NCBI GenBank assembly: GCA_964017195.1
Contig: OZ024897.1
Location: forward strand, 33,193,536 to 33,257,535
From: Siderastrea radians
Taxonomy: Eukaryota; Cnidaria; Anthozoa; Scleractinia; Rhizangiidae
Length of the DNA: 64,000 nt
Direction of reading: 5' to 3'
Notes under the pieces: generated by a model
The model's database searches: none
What the model was told of the DNA's origin: nothing
What the model saw: only the letters and a program-made list of their open reading frames with translations
Translations under genes and position numbers: made by a program
Shown here: positions 23,362-36,417 of the stretch, piece after piece
Numbering within the stretch: the first letter of the stretch is position 1
Layout of the letters: each line of letters opens with the position of its first letter

Positions 23362-24498
23362 TTGTTTGAATTGTGGATATTCACTATTTCGCAAGCCTCT
23401 CATGATATACACTGTGCAGTCATGAATTATTCCAATATCACCGGGCAGAATAACACTCTTGAAAACGACAACTTGATATCGTGTATGAATCCAAGTCCTG
23501 ACACTGGCTTAACAAAGGCGTGGAAGACAATTATCTACTGTGTGATAATCCTCGTATCACTCGTTGGAAACACCCTGGTTATTTTAGTGGTGTATAAGAA
23601 GCGAAGAATGAGGACGACCACCAATTTCCTGATTGTTAATATGGCATGCAGTGATCTTCTAATCGCGATTTTTGCGATGCCGCCAACCATTCGCTCCATT
23701 TACGCGGGACAGGATTTGCTCGTACAAGGCATATTAGCCCAGTTAGTTTGTAAACTGGTTACATTTTTCCAACAAGTTTCGATAGCAGTTTCTATTTTTT
23801 CACTCGCCGCGATTGCGTTCGATCGTTTTTTCGCCATTCTGCTGCCTTTTCGCCAGATAATCACTGCTCACACCACTAAAATTTTAATCTCGTTAACCTG
23901 GATCTTTGGACTTGTTTTAGCAGCTCCAGTTCTGTACACGAACCGTATCATCACTAAAGAAGGCAGCGATGGGGGAATCCTCTGCGATGAAATATGGGAA
24001 CCTCTCTTGGACAGCAACAAAGCTAGGAAAGACTACACATTTATATCCTTTGGTTTTTTGTATGCTGGTCCACTTACAATAATAACTATACTATACACAG
24101 CTATCGTGATTGAACTGTGGCGAGGGAATGCGGTCGAGGATCGCTGCTGCGCGAATCACCAAGAGATTGAAAAATCCAACAGGAAAGTTTTAAAAATGTT
24201 GGTGACTGTGGTGGTTGTTTTTGCGCTATTTTGGCTTCCAGTTTACATATTTCAATTTATGTATTATGTTCGCGGTAATGCATGTTTAGTTTCAGGATTA
24301 GTCCAGTTTATTGGATATTTTCTTTGCCAAGCCACGAGTGCTGTGAATCCCCTGATTTTCGCAATTTTTAGCGAGAACTATCGGGAAGGATTCATGGAAT
24401 GTTTGCTCAACATACGACATTGTCAAGGAAGAAACCTTTTAAGACGCGGCTCTGTTTCGGGTCGACAAAACAAAAGCGTCGAAATATACGTTCTGTAA
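23362..24498 (+). CDS. Class A (rhodopsin-like) GPCR, peptide-receptor-like
   Basis: A 378-residue single-exon seven-transmembrane receptor. Seen: N70 (1.50) in GNTLV, D98 (2.50) in NMACSDLL, C130 (3.25) paired in the family with C208 in the second extracellular loop, DRF (154-156) for DRY, P237 (TM5), FWLP with W291 and P293 in TM6, and NPLIF (329-333) with FSENYREGF in helix 8. Family knowledge: NMACSDLL, a long acidic second loop and the NPLIFAIFSENYREGF ending are typical of neuropeptide receptors (the NPFF/QRFP/galanin-like group). M21 (MNYSNITGQNN) may be the real start: three N-glycosylation sequons follow it and the first 20 residues look like read-through of the 5' UTR. The ligand is unknown. 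A tail with a Cys near 354 could be palmitoylated. Confidence 0.94.
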   Translation: MFELWIFTISQASHDIHCAVMNYSNITGQNNTLENDNLISCMNPSPDTGLTKAWKTIIYCVIILVSLVGNTLVILVVYKKRRMRTTTNFLIVNMACSDLLIAIFAMPPTIRSIYAGQDLLVQGILAQLVCKLVTFFQQVSIAVSIFSLAAIAFDRFFAILLPFRQIITAHTTKILISLTWIFGLVLAAPVLYTNRIITKEGSDGGILCDEIWEPLLDSNKARKDYTFISFGFLYAGPLTIITILYTAIVIELWRGNAVEDRCCANHQEIEKSNRKVLKMLVTVVVVFALFWLPVYIFQFMYYVRGNACLVSGLVQFIGYFLCQATSAVNPLIFAIFSENYREGFMECLLNIRHCQGRNLLRRGSVSGRQNKSVEIYVL

Positions 24499-25990
24499 AG
24501 CTGAAATTAATTATGTACCAAGTAATATAGCCTTGATATCAATAATCCCAGGCAATGCTATTAGCATTTTCAAAGCTTTTAGAATGTGAATTAAGAAAAC
24601 GAAGCGCTGAAAGAAGAATATATTTCCTTGTATTTTGCTATTAGCACGCGTCACTGTTTGGCCCCTTCACTGCAACCTATATAAAAGGGCTGCATCTGCC
24701 AGCCACAATATCTGATTTGTTTTAAAAAAATGTTGTTTCACACTATATTAAAAAAATGTAGTGGGAGATCCAACTAGCGAGTGTCAATTTTCTTTACAAA
24801 ACACAAAGTGCGATCGGTTCACGGTTTTGTAAACATGTTTTTTTTTTTTTTTTTTACCTGCGGGGTATGTCATAAAATAAGATTGGGATATAAAGGAGAC
24901 ATCCTTTTTGTTCATGCTTTTATCCTAGCCTTTGGGGCTTTTTTCGATGATAAGGATCATAGCTGATAAAGAGTTTTCCTTTTTTGTCATACAATCTTTT
25001 CTTCGGAAGACTTCTTTTGCAGTCATCTTAAAAGACTGAGTTTTTCACAAAACGTTAATAAACAAGTTTGAAAGAAAAAAACACTGTTTCGTGCTTCAGT
25101 AACTGATCTTTTAAACTTTCTTGATTTGATGCTTGAAGGGAGATAACGTTCATTACAAGAAAGGCAACAAACCAGTCTTTATTTGAACGTGCATAGCGTT
25201 TTAGACTAGCGGCACTATCGTAAATATTACTATCTGACAATGTTATCAGATCGACGGTAAAAAAAAAATTATAAGACTTTTTAGGAAGATTTGCGTTTGC
25301 CGTTCGATTTCGTTTTAACTTACGTATTAAGTGTAATTAAGTGTACATACATTTATATATATCTATCTAACTGTTTGAATTAAAAACTACATTTCGCCTC
25401 TTACTAAACAGTTGAACATTCATTTGACGCCCAAAGAGACATAAAGTTCATTACACGAACAGTTGGTAATCACACACTGATGAAACTACTTTAATTTATT
25501 TGAAGATGAGAGCGTAGCGGGTATTGATGGATAGATACTAAGTAAAATGAGTGTCACTATTGCATCAAGTAATTGACAACTAAGTTCAAGAACATTTGTC
25601 TTATTCATCAGAGATGGACTGATATTTCACAAGTCAGTACGGCTTGTGTGGTCTCATGGAACGGAAGAAAACGCGAATCATCCTTTTTACCCATAGATAC
25701 TCCGTCATTGTTGTCGGAATGTTCTTAACTAATCTTTTTAATGGGCATTTTCAGGAGGCAAACGACAAAGTAATAAATACCTAATGACTATCAATTTAAA
25801 ATAGCAGATTTCTTGTGCCAAATGCAAAAGCACTGTTTTTTTTATATCGAACTTTTTCATAACATTGTTAATATTGATAGATTCGAAATGTCGTTTTAGC
25901 CACATCCAGCACGTGTTAATCTTTGTCATCACTTGGTTCACTTTTGTGGGAGTCCTGCGCCTGATTGTTAGCTATGCCGTGCTGATGAGG
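24499..25990. other. 3' region of the GPCR gene and non-coding stretch
   Basis: No recognised gene. An AATAAA at 25057-25062 is the first clear plus-strand polyadenylation signal candidate, about 560 bases after the receptor stop, which would give a long 3' UTR. The assignment is weak. Confidence 0.4.
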
Positions 25991-25991
25991 C

Positions 25992-26464
25992 TTAATAATG
26001 CGCCGATCAATTCGGAACTTCAACACCCCCCCCCCGGGCATACCCCAGGCATTTGACTGTGCATCGTGCTCGGGGACGGGGGAATTTGAACGTTTCGTTG
26101 GAAGGGTGGGGAATTTGAACCGGATTTATCTCTTGTTCTGACGCAATACGCCCGTGAGTTTTTTGGGGTTTTTGCACGGTTTGACGGATTTACAAGATAG
26201 GATTTCGCCTTTGTTAGTGAATAACTCTTTCAAAAGGGCCTTTAAAAGAAGTTTGAAGGTGTCATTACGGAACTGATATCCGTCTCTCTCTGATTGAAGA
26301 CGAAATTTGTCTTTGAGAAGAGGCAGTTCAGTACTAATTGGTGGGGCACTTGAACAGCTTTTTTGCCCCGAGGGGAGGGAATTTGAACAAGCCAATCTTC
26401 AAAAGCTCAAATGCCCTGGGGGTTTCCCTGGAGGGGAACTTTCGAATTGATCGGCGCATAAGGT
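25992..26464. mobile_element. MITE with inverted ends around 'gcgccgatcaattcg'
   Basis: The left end reads AATGCGCCGATCAATTCG and the right end CGAATTGATCGGCGCAT, forming a TIR of about 20 bp that continues imperfectly into C-run/G-run subterminal blocks. 'gggaatttgaac' recurs inside. The right half is found again at about 37125-37295, so the family is multicopy. A clear target duplication is not visible. Confidence 0.75.
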
Positions 26465-29330
26465 CGAAACAGCTGTCCACTTTAGTACACGCGTGGTTAC
26501 TTAAATGGCTGTCTCCCTAAGATCCTCATAACCCAAATTGGTCACAAAATAGATTTCCTTCAAATCTTGTATGTGAATTACACTTTGTCTGGGTACTTTA
26601 AAAACACTTTTCGTTTGGGCTCTAAATGCTTTCTTCGACAGTTTACAAGGGGGGTCCCCTGGTGGACAAAAATGGACATTTTATTGGTACAAAAATGCCA
26701 ATTTTCAATAACTTTGGTAACTCCTCACAACACTTAAAATTTGATGCAGGACAAAATTCTACTGTTGGTTGATAAGTACAACTCTTCCTTTTGCTACAAT
26801 GTTACTGAAATTTCCATGTAGTCGCTTTGAGTAGTTAAAACGGTTCCTTTTATCAAGCCAATTTCACAACTTTTAAAAAAGTAGGAAAAAGGGGTAAACA
26901 TAAATACATGTTAACAAAAAGTGAGACCTCGTACAGCAAATTCCTTGCAGTCATGGCAAGTTAAAGACTTGATCTTGGTTATAATATAATAAAATCGTGT
27001 GGCCAGACGGTTTAAAGAACGTGGCGCCGCTTTGAAACACCAGTATTTCTAAATTACGCAAATTACAAACCACGACCTATGCGTGGAATTTAAGAGCAAA
27101 TGTGATGGGAGCAATGCTCCCTTACATCAGGAAAACACAAAAATAGTTTCAAACTACAGCACGACACAAATGTAAACTGGTAATATTTCGCATATAGCTT
27201 TAATTAAATTGTAGAGCATTCAAATAGCTCATTAACTATGCTCAATTCATAAGATAAACAAGTTATAAAGTACATGCCACTCGATGATTGCTCAATGCGC
27301 TTAGTACGTAACTTTAAAAAACAACCTTGATCTAGCAGTATTAATCTGAGAATAAATCAATAAAAGCAAGTCATATTGAGTATATCACAGCTTGTGTTTT
27401 GCAAACTAATCTAGCGAACACTTAATGCCTTGCAAAATAATGAAATCAACGAAGGGCATCTTGTTCGGTTTTCATTTGCACCCATTACCTCAATTATTCT
27501 GTCATCTTTGATCAAAAACAAATCCGTGCATTTCAGAGATCATCTTAGAAGCGTCAAGACAGTTGGTTTTGGGAAAATTCTTCGTTCAAAAGCCTTCATT
27601 TAGACCAAGCTTTCCATTCATTACTTCTCTCGTGTTAAATTTTTCAGGCAGTAGCCGCTGACCAGTAGCTAATGTTAACAAAAAGACCTGGTACTGCTCC
27701 ATTTTGCACTCGCGTTTCTCTTAGCTATCTTAAATTTGAATGCAAGATCGCTCACCAAAGAAGGGCGAATTCATTTGAAAATAAGAGTTGGAGGTCTTGA
27801 GGGAAAATGCAAATCTTTGCCCTTAAAGACTGCAAGCAAGCACATAACCACAGTGTGTGACGTGGTTGCTAATTTTTTTGTATTTTTAGCAAGGTGAAAT
27901 AACGTGATTACTCGGACTTTGGGAGCGCATCTTAACCAGTTTGAAAATAAACTTGTAGTTTCATCCAAGCTGTTAAATTCTGGAATCTGACCCTGGCGAA
28001 ACGACAGTAAAGCAAAAATATTACTGCTTGATAGAAATATCCTCCGTTGATTACTTTCTGTTTGATAAAACAGTGGTGGGAGCTTGGTCCATGACGACTT
28101 AATGGTTGTGATCCAGTTTGCAATATGTAGCCCCCAGGACCACCTAATAGTGGGGTACTGCTCTACCAAATGTGAACATACGATACCCAAAAAGACGTCT
28201 TGCTTTTGGAATTTCACCTCGACTTAGTTTTGCTGCCCTCTCTCTAGATTAGCAATATACCGCCAAACATAGTCAATGTCACTTCCGGAGTTGATCACAG
28301 ACTAGCCTGGGTAGTATGAGACCAGGCTTAATCAGTGGAAATTACGAGTATCCTCAGATTTTTGTTAGGGATTGAATAGCGGGTGAGATACGCGAGCTCG
28401 CGCAAAAATTATTCTCCTATAAGTACTATCTCTACTAGACTACTCTTAGTCTAGTTGTACAGTAGACGCTCGTTACCTAGAACAGAAACTCGTTTCCTCT
28501 TGAATACTCTTTCCAGTCATTTACTACTGGCTTTCCGAAGGAATTTTTGATTTCCTTGAAACCCTACTTTATTTTAAATTAACCTTACAATGGGGATAGG
28601 AGGGGGTGTACGGATTCTGCCTCTGCAGACTTGAAACTTTTCTAGTAATTTTTAATATGTGAACAAACACCGCCAAACTTTTATTTAAAAAAAATTTTGG
28701 GAACAAATTAGTGTGGTAGGTCAATTTACAGTGAGATTCGCGTTGCTAAGGCAATCAAACTTTGACAGGCGTGTTTTTCTGAAATAATTTGGTGCATTAC
28801 TGTTAACTGAAAACAAAAATGACTTTCTCACTGTAGGTGTCATGTTATTAGATAGTTTTAGAGTTCTTTTATTATTTTTGTTTTAGGGAAATCACGAAAT
28901 CCATTACGGTGGATCCAAGATGGCCGCCAATTGGAAATTTTGACGTAAGTCTGACGTCGTGTGACGTCATCAGAATCCCTTGCCGATCTCAAAGGAAACA
29001 TTCTTGGACAAAATTCTTGGACATACGTTTGACCCTCTAAGTTTCATTTTCATTGCTTTTTTGCTATTGGAGTTTAATGGGGGCCTGCCCCTGAACGGCC
29101 ACAGAAGACCAAAGAAGGCCCGGCCTAGATAGAGTTAAGGTTATCTCTTAACTGCAGCTGATTACTTTCTCAAAACTGAAGGAACCTTTCAAAGCCCCAG
29201 GAGTCGAAAACAGGAGAGTTATTTTCAAATCTATGAAGACGTGCCCAGCTGTACGAGTTATTTTACGTAGCTGAAAATACAAAAAACTCGAAACCATGGC
29301 CCTCATTTTACGGTGGCCCACAACTGTTAC
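26465..29330. other. Non-coding stretch, nothing firmly recognised
   Basis: About 2.9 kb. A 148-codon reading frame on the minus strand (27771-28217) has ordinary composition, no membrane segment and no motif I recognise; it is probably a chance frame. A CpG-containing 'gacgtcgtgtgacgtcatc' lies near 28950. Confidence 0.45.
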
Positions 29331-29517
29331 GGCAAAACGGCAAAATCATTTTAACCACGGCAAAATCTTTTTTGACGTCACGGCAAAATCATTTTGGCCA
29401 TGGCAAAATCATTTTCGTCACGGCAAAATTATTTTAACCACGGCAAAACCATTTTCGTCATGCCAAAATCATTTTCAACCGCGGCAAGATCATTTTCAAC
29501 CAAGGCAAATATATTTT
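29331..29517 (+). repeat. Minisatellite, about nine 20-bp units
   Basis: The unit is close to ACGGCAAAATCATTTTCGTC, repeated about nine times with variation mostly in the last four bases (aacc, cgtc, ggcc, gacgtc). Lengths are 20, 21 and 23 bases. Overlapping open frames across it are a by-product of the period not containing stops. Confidence 0.93.
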
Positions 29518-29723
29518 GTACTCATGTGACCTCTGTTCGCAAGGTATGGGAGTTAATCAACTATGGCGGACAACTGACTCACAGTTTCGTGACTCGTAGA
29601 AGATGTTTTGCGCAAACTGTGTAGTGCCTCTGAATGCGGGTTAAGGGCCTGCACGACTCCCGCGTTCGTAGAAGAAATTCTAAAGCCCTCATAGCTTAGC
29701 TCTAACTAGTAGGTCTTGAAGGG

Positions 29724-32700
29724 CAGTCCGGGCCATAACCAGAACTGGGTATAAAATTTCTTGTAATCTGATTGGTTCACACATGACCAAAACATTACTT
29801 TGACCGCGAAAGGACTAAGTTCCAGGAGAGAGTAGGAGAGAGTACAGCGAAAAACAGATCGAAAGCTTTCGATTTCAGCTCGCGGGTCTTGTTAAAGAAA
29901 GGGTTCAAACATAAATATAGACAATTTTCTTCATTCGGATGAGGTCGTATTCGCCAAGTATTAGCTAGGACAGCCGAAGCGTCCTGAAACTTTCTTACGG
30001 CTGGTATGTAATTATACCATCAACGAAGACGTTTCTGCCTCTATTGGGCCGAGAATAATTTGCTGCTCGAGTTAGTAAAAGCAGAACGCGTGGTATTCGT
30101 TGTCTCTAAATCAAAGTACTCATTCATCAGAGAATTAGCATAGTCGAAGCTGTGTGGATGTGTGGTTCGGATTGTTGTGAGACTTGCGCCTTACTAAACT
30201 GAAGGCGGACGGGACCATTCATAATCTTTCTCGGTAGCTCTGTTTTGCTTATCGGTAGCTGTTTTACTTAGTAGGCATAAGCTTACCTATATCCCGGCTA
30301 TATACGACGGAAGGATTCCGTGCAATTTCACAAACAACGAAGACAGTCAGTTTTTGGCACTGAAAATGTTCTGCCTAGCCTGTATGTGTTTCAGGTGTGC
30401 TTGTATAAAATGTTCAGGATAACCCAGATTGTATGAATTGCTTGTGTAGAAAAATTCAGTGGTCACAAATAAAATCCACTGCTGAAAACTGTCTCTGTAA
30501 TTGTTAGCTGTGGAAAATCCACTATCAATGAAATTTAAAATTCCAGTGGCCATCCTTAGATGGTAAAGGTGTTTTTCACTGCTGAGGCCTCAGAGGCTGA
30601 TGTTAAAACTGATTGCTTTTTATTTTTGTGCATACAGGGTTAAAATGTAAGCTTATTATACATGTATTTTAAGCAGATATATATTATATTCTTTCACATT
30701 AAATAAACTCAACCAACTGAAAATTCTACAGGATAGGAACTAATGGCCAAGGTACAGGTTTTACTGTACCAGTAAGGATACAAGGATTTTGGCCCTGCAG
30801 TGAGCACATAAACAAGACATAACACTTATTTGAGATAGGGCAATGCAATAGTCCCATCCAACCCAGAGCACTTATTAGAGAGGGTACTAGTTTGAATAGT
30901 TAGTGTGAATGCAAAAAACAACTGAAACAAGCCCCTGAATTGGCTTTGGAAATGAAATAAACTATTCCTTTAATTGTTTGCTAATCCACAAGAAGAGGAT
31001 CTCTATAATATAGATCCAGTTCAGATGGCTAGCAAGATCACTTTCATTGCTGATGACACTATCCAAGTAGTAAGTAACCTACACTGATCAGCAAACTGTT
31101 CAATCTTGTTTGACAATCTTATTCTCCCAATATCTTTACAGGAAGTACATTGCTAATAAAAGTTTTGATATTGTGACAAGATATGACTTACAAACACTTA
31201 TGTAAAACAGCAATAAGCACATACAATTGCAGGGAATAATTCAACTTCATTCAAGGAAAATTTTTCCACCCCATGATCACTCGACTTCACCGTTATAGTG
31301 TTCAAACCACCCAGGGCGTACTCTCATATGGAAGGAGAGAGGGGTTGCAAACTGCCGATTTGGATATCACTTCGAGTAGACAGGATGGAATACTAACAAT
31401 ACATACTACATAATAATACATACTAGTCATACTAGTAATACATCATGGTATTACTTAGTGTTGTAAATAAAGAAATTAAAATATTTCCATCATTGTTGTG
31501 AGTGTGGTGTAGATGTTTCATAATGGGATCTTAAAGCAATCAACTTCTGTCATGTCCAGATTGGTCTCCTCTAGGATTACAATTTAAAAAAATCTGGAGA
31601 GCAATATTATTCTTGACTCACTGGAGTTATGCCACAGGTGAAAAGTCTAAGGAATGTCACTACTATCATCATGTAAGAAAATGTTATTCTAATCTCCCCG
31701 GGGAGAAGACTCATCTGCTTCCCGAGCTTGTCTATCAAGCAGGGTATGCAGAGCAGTGGGAAGGTTGAAGGCTAATCTTAGGAATGCTTGCATTTCATGC
31801 TGTAGTTTTGGGGGCAGTATAGGTATCATCCCCCAGTCGAGTGATGCCAACATTTCCTTTGACTCCCCAGTGCTCTGCATTTTCAATTCCCAGCCTGGCA
31901 AACCCACACGGTTATAACAGTTGCACAAAAATAATGAAAAAGCATTACTAACAATGCTTCTTTTGACAATAATTTATTATTTATGCAAACATCTTCCATC
32001 AAAACACTCCCAATTGTGCCAGTTCTTCTGGGTAAGCAGCTCTGCATAACCTGGAAAAAAGCAACTCTTGTTGTTAAATCTGAAGTAACCTCTGAGGACG
32101 TTGTTGCAAATACTTTTTTTCTTAGTCTTGTTTTATGATGGTAATAGCAAATTAGTAAATTAATTTAAATAGACAGTAGAAAACAAAATGATGCAAGTCT
32201 TCAAATCACATCAGCATCAAACAAAAAACAACACCAGTTTTGCAGCAGTGCCAGAAGTGAGAGCTGACCGAGTAAATAAAATATGTCAAAATTTATCTGG
32301 AAGAAAAAAATTTAGGTCGTGAATAAAAGCATCTTGCAGCTGCTTCTGCAAGAAAGCACCACAAATATTTTCCAAAAAGCACATTTGACCTAGATGATGA
32401 GATGAGCATCTAAAAGCCCATTTAAATTTCCACTGCCAGAATATGATAACATTTTGTTTTGCAAGCTGCACACAGCTTTTATAATCCTAATTTCTCACGA
32501 CAGTAGAGAACCGTTTCCAATGCGGCCTACAGCTTGCAAGGTCTCGTCTCCCATGTTTTTTTAGTTTTGCTTTTTTTCACTCCCACACAATCTACAATCA
32601 CGGTGCTTTTCCTTGACTGCACGGGAAAAATGAACACAGCGTGAAATTCGAGTCACAGCAGCCTTCGATCGGCCAACGGACTAGCCGAAACTCCACTGCT

Positions 32701-33119
32701 ACTTCGAAAGCCGTGTTACCGACAATGCAGCCGCGTTACCATACAAAAATACCATCAATTAAAGGCAAATTTTGTAAAGATATTCGTGATATTTTTTTGA
32801 AAGACAAAAAAAATGCTACGTACCTTGTTTTTCCACTTATTTGATGCCCACTCGCTATGTAATCGCATAAAACTTAGCGAACCTCGCGACGGTTCTCGTG
32901 CTCAAAATCCTCAACACGTTACAAGAAACCATTAGTTCCCCACTCGACGGCATCTTCATTGTTTAGTGCTATTGTGTGCAAAGCCTTTTGGGAAAAGGGT
33001 CGTTTACGACCGAGAAAAGAGCTCAGAAATGACTAAATATAGTGTGCCCAGCTTTGGCGGCCATGTTGACTTTTTTGATGACGTCACCATATATCCAGTT
33101 CTGGCTATGGCCCGGACTG
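29724..33119. mobile_element. 3.4-kb CAG...CTG TIR element with 5-bp target duplication
   Basis: The ends read CAGTCCGGGCCATAACCAGA on the left and, complemented, CAGTCCGGGCCATAGCCAGA on the right, with homology to about 29 bp. AAGGG abuts both ends (29719-29723 and 33120-33124). This is the same signature as the hAT element at 15360-17580: CAG/CTG termini and a 5-bp duplication. No transposase is recognisable in the 3.4-kb interior. A minus-strand frame at 32286-32471 is open, but I do not recognise it. It ends only 44 bp before the foldback element at 33164. Confidence 0.8.
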
Positions 33120-33701
33120 AAGGGATTTCCCTTTTCGATATGAGATCATGGGAGGCTCCTTAAGAGGCTATGACTGTAAATATCGAGAATCGTTGGACAA
33201 GCTCAAAAAATCAAAAATGCTGATAACTTGCCAGAAGAACACCTTTGGGGAGCTATCTTCGAAAATGTTACTTAAACCTTCTGTGATTCTATTGTTTTCG
33301 AGAAATTCGGAAAAAACGGTTTTGCTTAATTAATTATGCAAAAAACAAGTTTAAAATTGAACAAATTGAATGCGCTTGTTTGTAAACAACTTGCAACGCC
33401 AGAAAACAATTTTAATTTTAAGTGATAGCCATACTCTTCTACTTTCTATCAATGGGAATTGCATGAATTTTTGCTTTATTTGTGTGGTTTGGTGGTTCTT
33501 TTAAACAAAGGCCTTTTTCGCACTTCGGAAAAAGGCAAAAATTAGTAAACTTCAGAGGCTTAAAATAGGTCTTGGTATGTCTAATATCGAATTGAAATAC
33601 ACACTGTGATAAAGTTTGGTCCTACTTCTATTATGATATGAAATAAAAAATCTGGGCAATTCAGGCTCGCGCTGACAAAAACAAAAATTCGCGCCGAACC
33701 A

Positions 33702-34992
33702 ACAACAACAAGCTTTATTTGCATGACTACATAGAAATTTGGTAGTATTGCAAAAGCTACTTAAATTTAATTACATATTATTTCATTAACTAAGATAATT
33801 AGTAAAGTAGAAAATAACATAACATAACAAAGAAAAAAAAAATATTATATATAATATATGAAACAATTACTAACAATAATTGTTCATTTAACTGTTCGAA
33901 GTGGTGATCATTGTAACGAGATTGTCTCTCAATTCAAAGCATGCCGAGATAAATGAGATTAGCTTAATGTTTACAAAGTAGTCAGTGGAATTCATAAGAT
34001 GTGATAATAGAGTTTCGCGTGGTAGTAGTCGTAGTAATGGAAGTTTGGATTCTATTTTAGAAAAGAATATGCCGCGTAACTGAGAATAAGCTGGGCAATC
34101 TAACAAAAAATGAGTTTCATCTTCAATTTTGTTGCAATTGCAGAAGTTGCATATTCTTTCATTACGAGGTATATTGTCGTATCTACCTGTTTCGATCCTA
34201 AGTTTGTGACAGCTTATTCTCAGTTTTACTAATGTTTTCCTTAAAGGGTCCTTCCTTGTTAAATCTAAGTAGGTAGAAGGGCTATAATTATTTTTAATAG
34301 TTTTATAAAAACTAAGTTTTTGCGAGTTTTGTAGGGTCTGATTCCAATGTGAAATATACTTCTGTTTCATGATATTAATATACTGTTTAATTTTACAATC
34401 ATTTAATGAACTATAGTTAAAGTGATTAAAATTATAGTATTCATTTATTTTCATGACACTAGAGTAGAAACTATTTTTTCCGTTATCATAAAGATCAATC
34501 GATATTTTTAAGGCTTGTCTGACTATAGAGTTTTCATCCTTTTGGTGTAAGTAATTTAGATAACTTAGTATCTTCTTATGTATATCAATGATCAGAGGGA
34601 ATTTACCAAGTTCAGCTCTGCATGCAATATTGGATGCCTTGTTATGTACTTCTAAGTATCGTTTACAAAACTGCAAGTGAGTTTTCTCAATTGGGGAAAG
34701 GTCCCACGACTTAAAGTCTGATTTCACAAAGGCACCCCAAACTTCACTGTTGTAGGTTAAGATTGGTAAGATTTTTGAGTCGAAAATTTTGCATGCTATT
34801 GAAGGTTTAAGTTTATTGAAATCTGTGTGCCGTCTTAGACTAAAGAAAGCATGAAGAGCTTTTTGTCGTAGATGTTCAAGTGAGAGTGTAAAAGTTCCTG
34901 AAGAAGAGATGCGAGTCCCTAAATAGGTATAGTCTTGAACAATGTCTATTTTTTCACTGCCCACGTGAAAAGCATAATCAGATCGTTTTTCA
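33702..34992 (-). mobile_element. 5'-truncated LINE inserted in the left foldback arm
   Basis: The 7-mer CGAACCA occurs at 33695-33701 and 34993-34999, flanking the insertion as a target duplication. After 34999 the sequence resumes 'gtgttgcccaaat', which matches the inner continuation of the opposite foldback arm (gaaccagtgttgcc in complement near 36225-36240). The LINE lies on the minus strand, with an AATAAAGC-type 3' end running into a TTG repeat. Its ORF2 C-terminus is annotated separately. Confidence 0.85.
33888..34992 (-). pseudogene. LINE (CR1-like) ORF2 C-terminal portion
   Basis: About 368 codons of a non-LTR retrotransposon ORF2, beginning mid-protein after the reverse transcriptase core. 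Seen: DYTYLGTRISSSGTF near its start (the post-RT 'YLG..I...G' motif), then a helical region, and near the end RICNFCNCNKIEDETHFLLD followed by CPAY, the Cys/His motif (C..C......H...C) found at the C-terminus of such proteins. The reading frame extends upstream of the element into flanking foldback sequence (about the first 20 codons from 35054), which is not LINE-derived. The catalytic YADD part is absent because of 5' truncation, so it cannot be active. Confidence 0.85.
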
Positions 34993-36417
34993 CGAACCAG
35001 TGTTGCCCAAATATGGATAAAACTGTAATGGAAGGATGACTTGAAATATGGCAAATCGTTTACCGTAACTACTTTTAGATGGTCTTTCTACTAGATGATG
35101 CATTCGCTGGTATCTTCATTTATCTTTCTGAAGAATTACGAACAAATTTGGAAAATTGTTGGTGAAACTTAAGAGTGTAGTGGGTTATCATATTTTGTCA
35201 TATGTCTTTACTCTGCAGCACCAGTGGCCTTTCTTTGTTATTTGCAGTTTCTTTGGGAAAATACTAATGTTCTCGAAAATCCAAACGGTTTCTTTTATTA
35301 ATCATTAAAGTTGACGTACACGTACAAATTGAGTGTAAGGTAAGGAACACAAAGTACCACTCAAAATAATCAAGACACGCAACCGATCACTGCACGTTCA
35401 TGCAAACGTGAAAATATTCTTCAATGAAAATCTTTTCCTCCAAAACTGTGAAAGAGTTCTCAGTGATCTTGCAAAGTAAAACCAAACAAACTGTGTATTG
35501 ATATCTCTTAGATATACAGCCGCATTATGAACTCTTAAATACCGATCCCGCTGCCAGGACGTCCGTGGTTTGCGTTTAATTTTAAACATATTTACACAAG
35601 TGTAATAATATTGTTAGAAACAGCACATGTTTTCACAAACACGTTTAAATCATAATAATAATGATGCACTTTTGCTTCCTGGCCAAAATGGTGTCATTTC
35701 AAAAAGTTGCCCAAAATCTTGGTAGCCGTTGGAAAAGAGCGATCGAGTCACGTACACAACAACATACTATGTCGCAGTTTTCTTCTCTCGAAGAGAAAGG
35801 TGTCATATGCATACGAAACTAATTCTAGACTTGCCTGTCGGAATTTTCGTCCCAGTAGAATATCAACTGCACATGACAGTATGCCCCAAACACAGGGATG
35901 TGTACGGTATTCGCTGGAGAACTAGCCATGCACAAAACAGCGGCCAATGTAGGAGACCGCATTCAAAAACTGACATAAGTAGGTTGACAAATTGACAAAA
36001 GTATTCACGTGACAAGGGTCACGCAACAGCTTGTGTAGGACTTTTAAAACTTCTTCTCCTTCTCTTTAGTTTTACGTAGAAATAGTACAAGCCCAAAACA
36101 ATGCGAGAATAGATTGAAGAAATGTTTTAGTTCATTCTTTGTGTGTCTTCAGTGAATAAAATCCTCTAACTTGAGTTCACCCAAACTACTACTTTTCATT
36201 TCATTCATTTCATCATGCAAATTTTGGCAACACTGGTTCGCAAATTTTTGTTTTTGTCAGCGCGAGCCTGAATTGCCCAGATTTTTATTTCATATCATAA
36301 TAGAACTAGGGCCAAACTTTATCACAGTGTTTATATCAATTCGATATTAGACATACCAAGACCCATTTTAAGCCTCTGTAGTTACCAATTTTTGCCTTTT
36401 TCTGAAGTGCGCAAAAG

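Noticed and set aside
25978..25990. CTGATGAGG as a second hammerhead core
   Set aside because: No GAAA box with a pairing stem follows within a sensible distance.
27771..28217. 148-codon minus-strand frame
   Set aside because: No domain, signal or repeat evidence. Kept only as a remark in the regional entry.
29296..29624. Two overlapping plus-strand frames across the minisatellite
   Set aside because: They are open only because the 20-bp unit lacks stops. The translations are simple repeats.
33888..35054. Full 388-codon minus-strand frame as a LINE protein
   Set aside because: The codons above 34992 come from foldback sequence outside the LINE target duplication, so the LINE-derived part is shorter than the frame.
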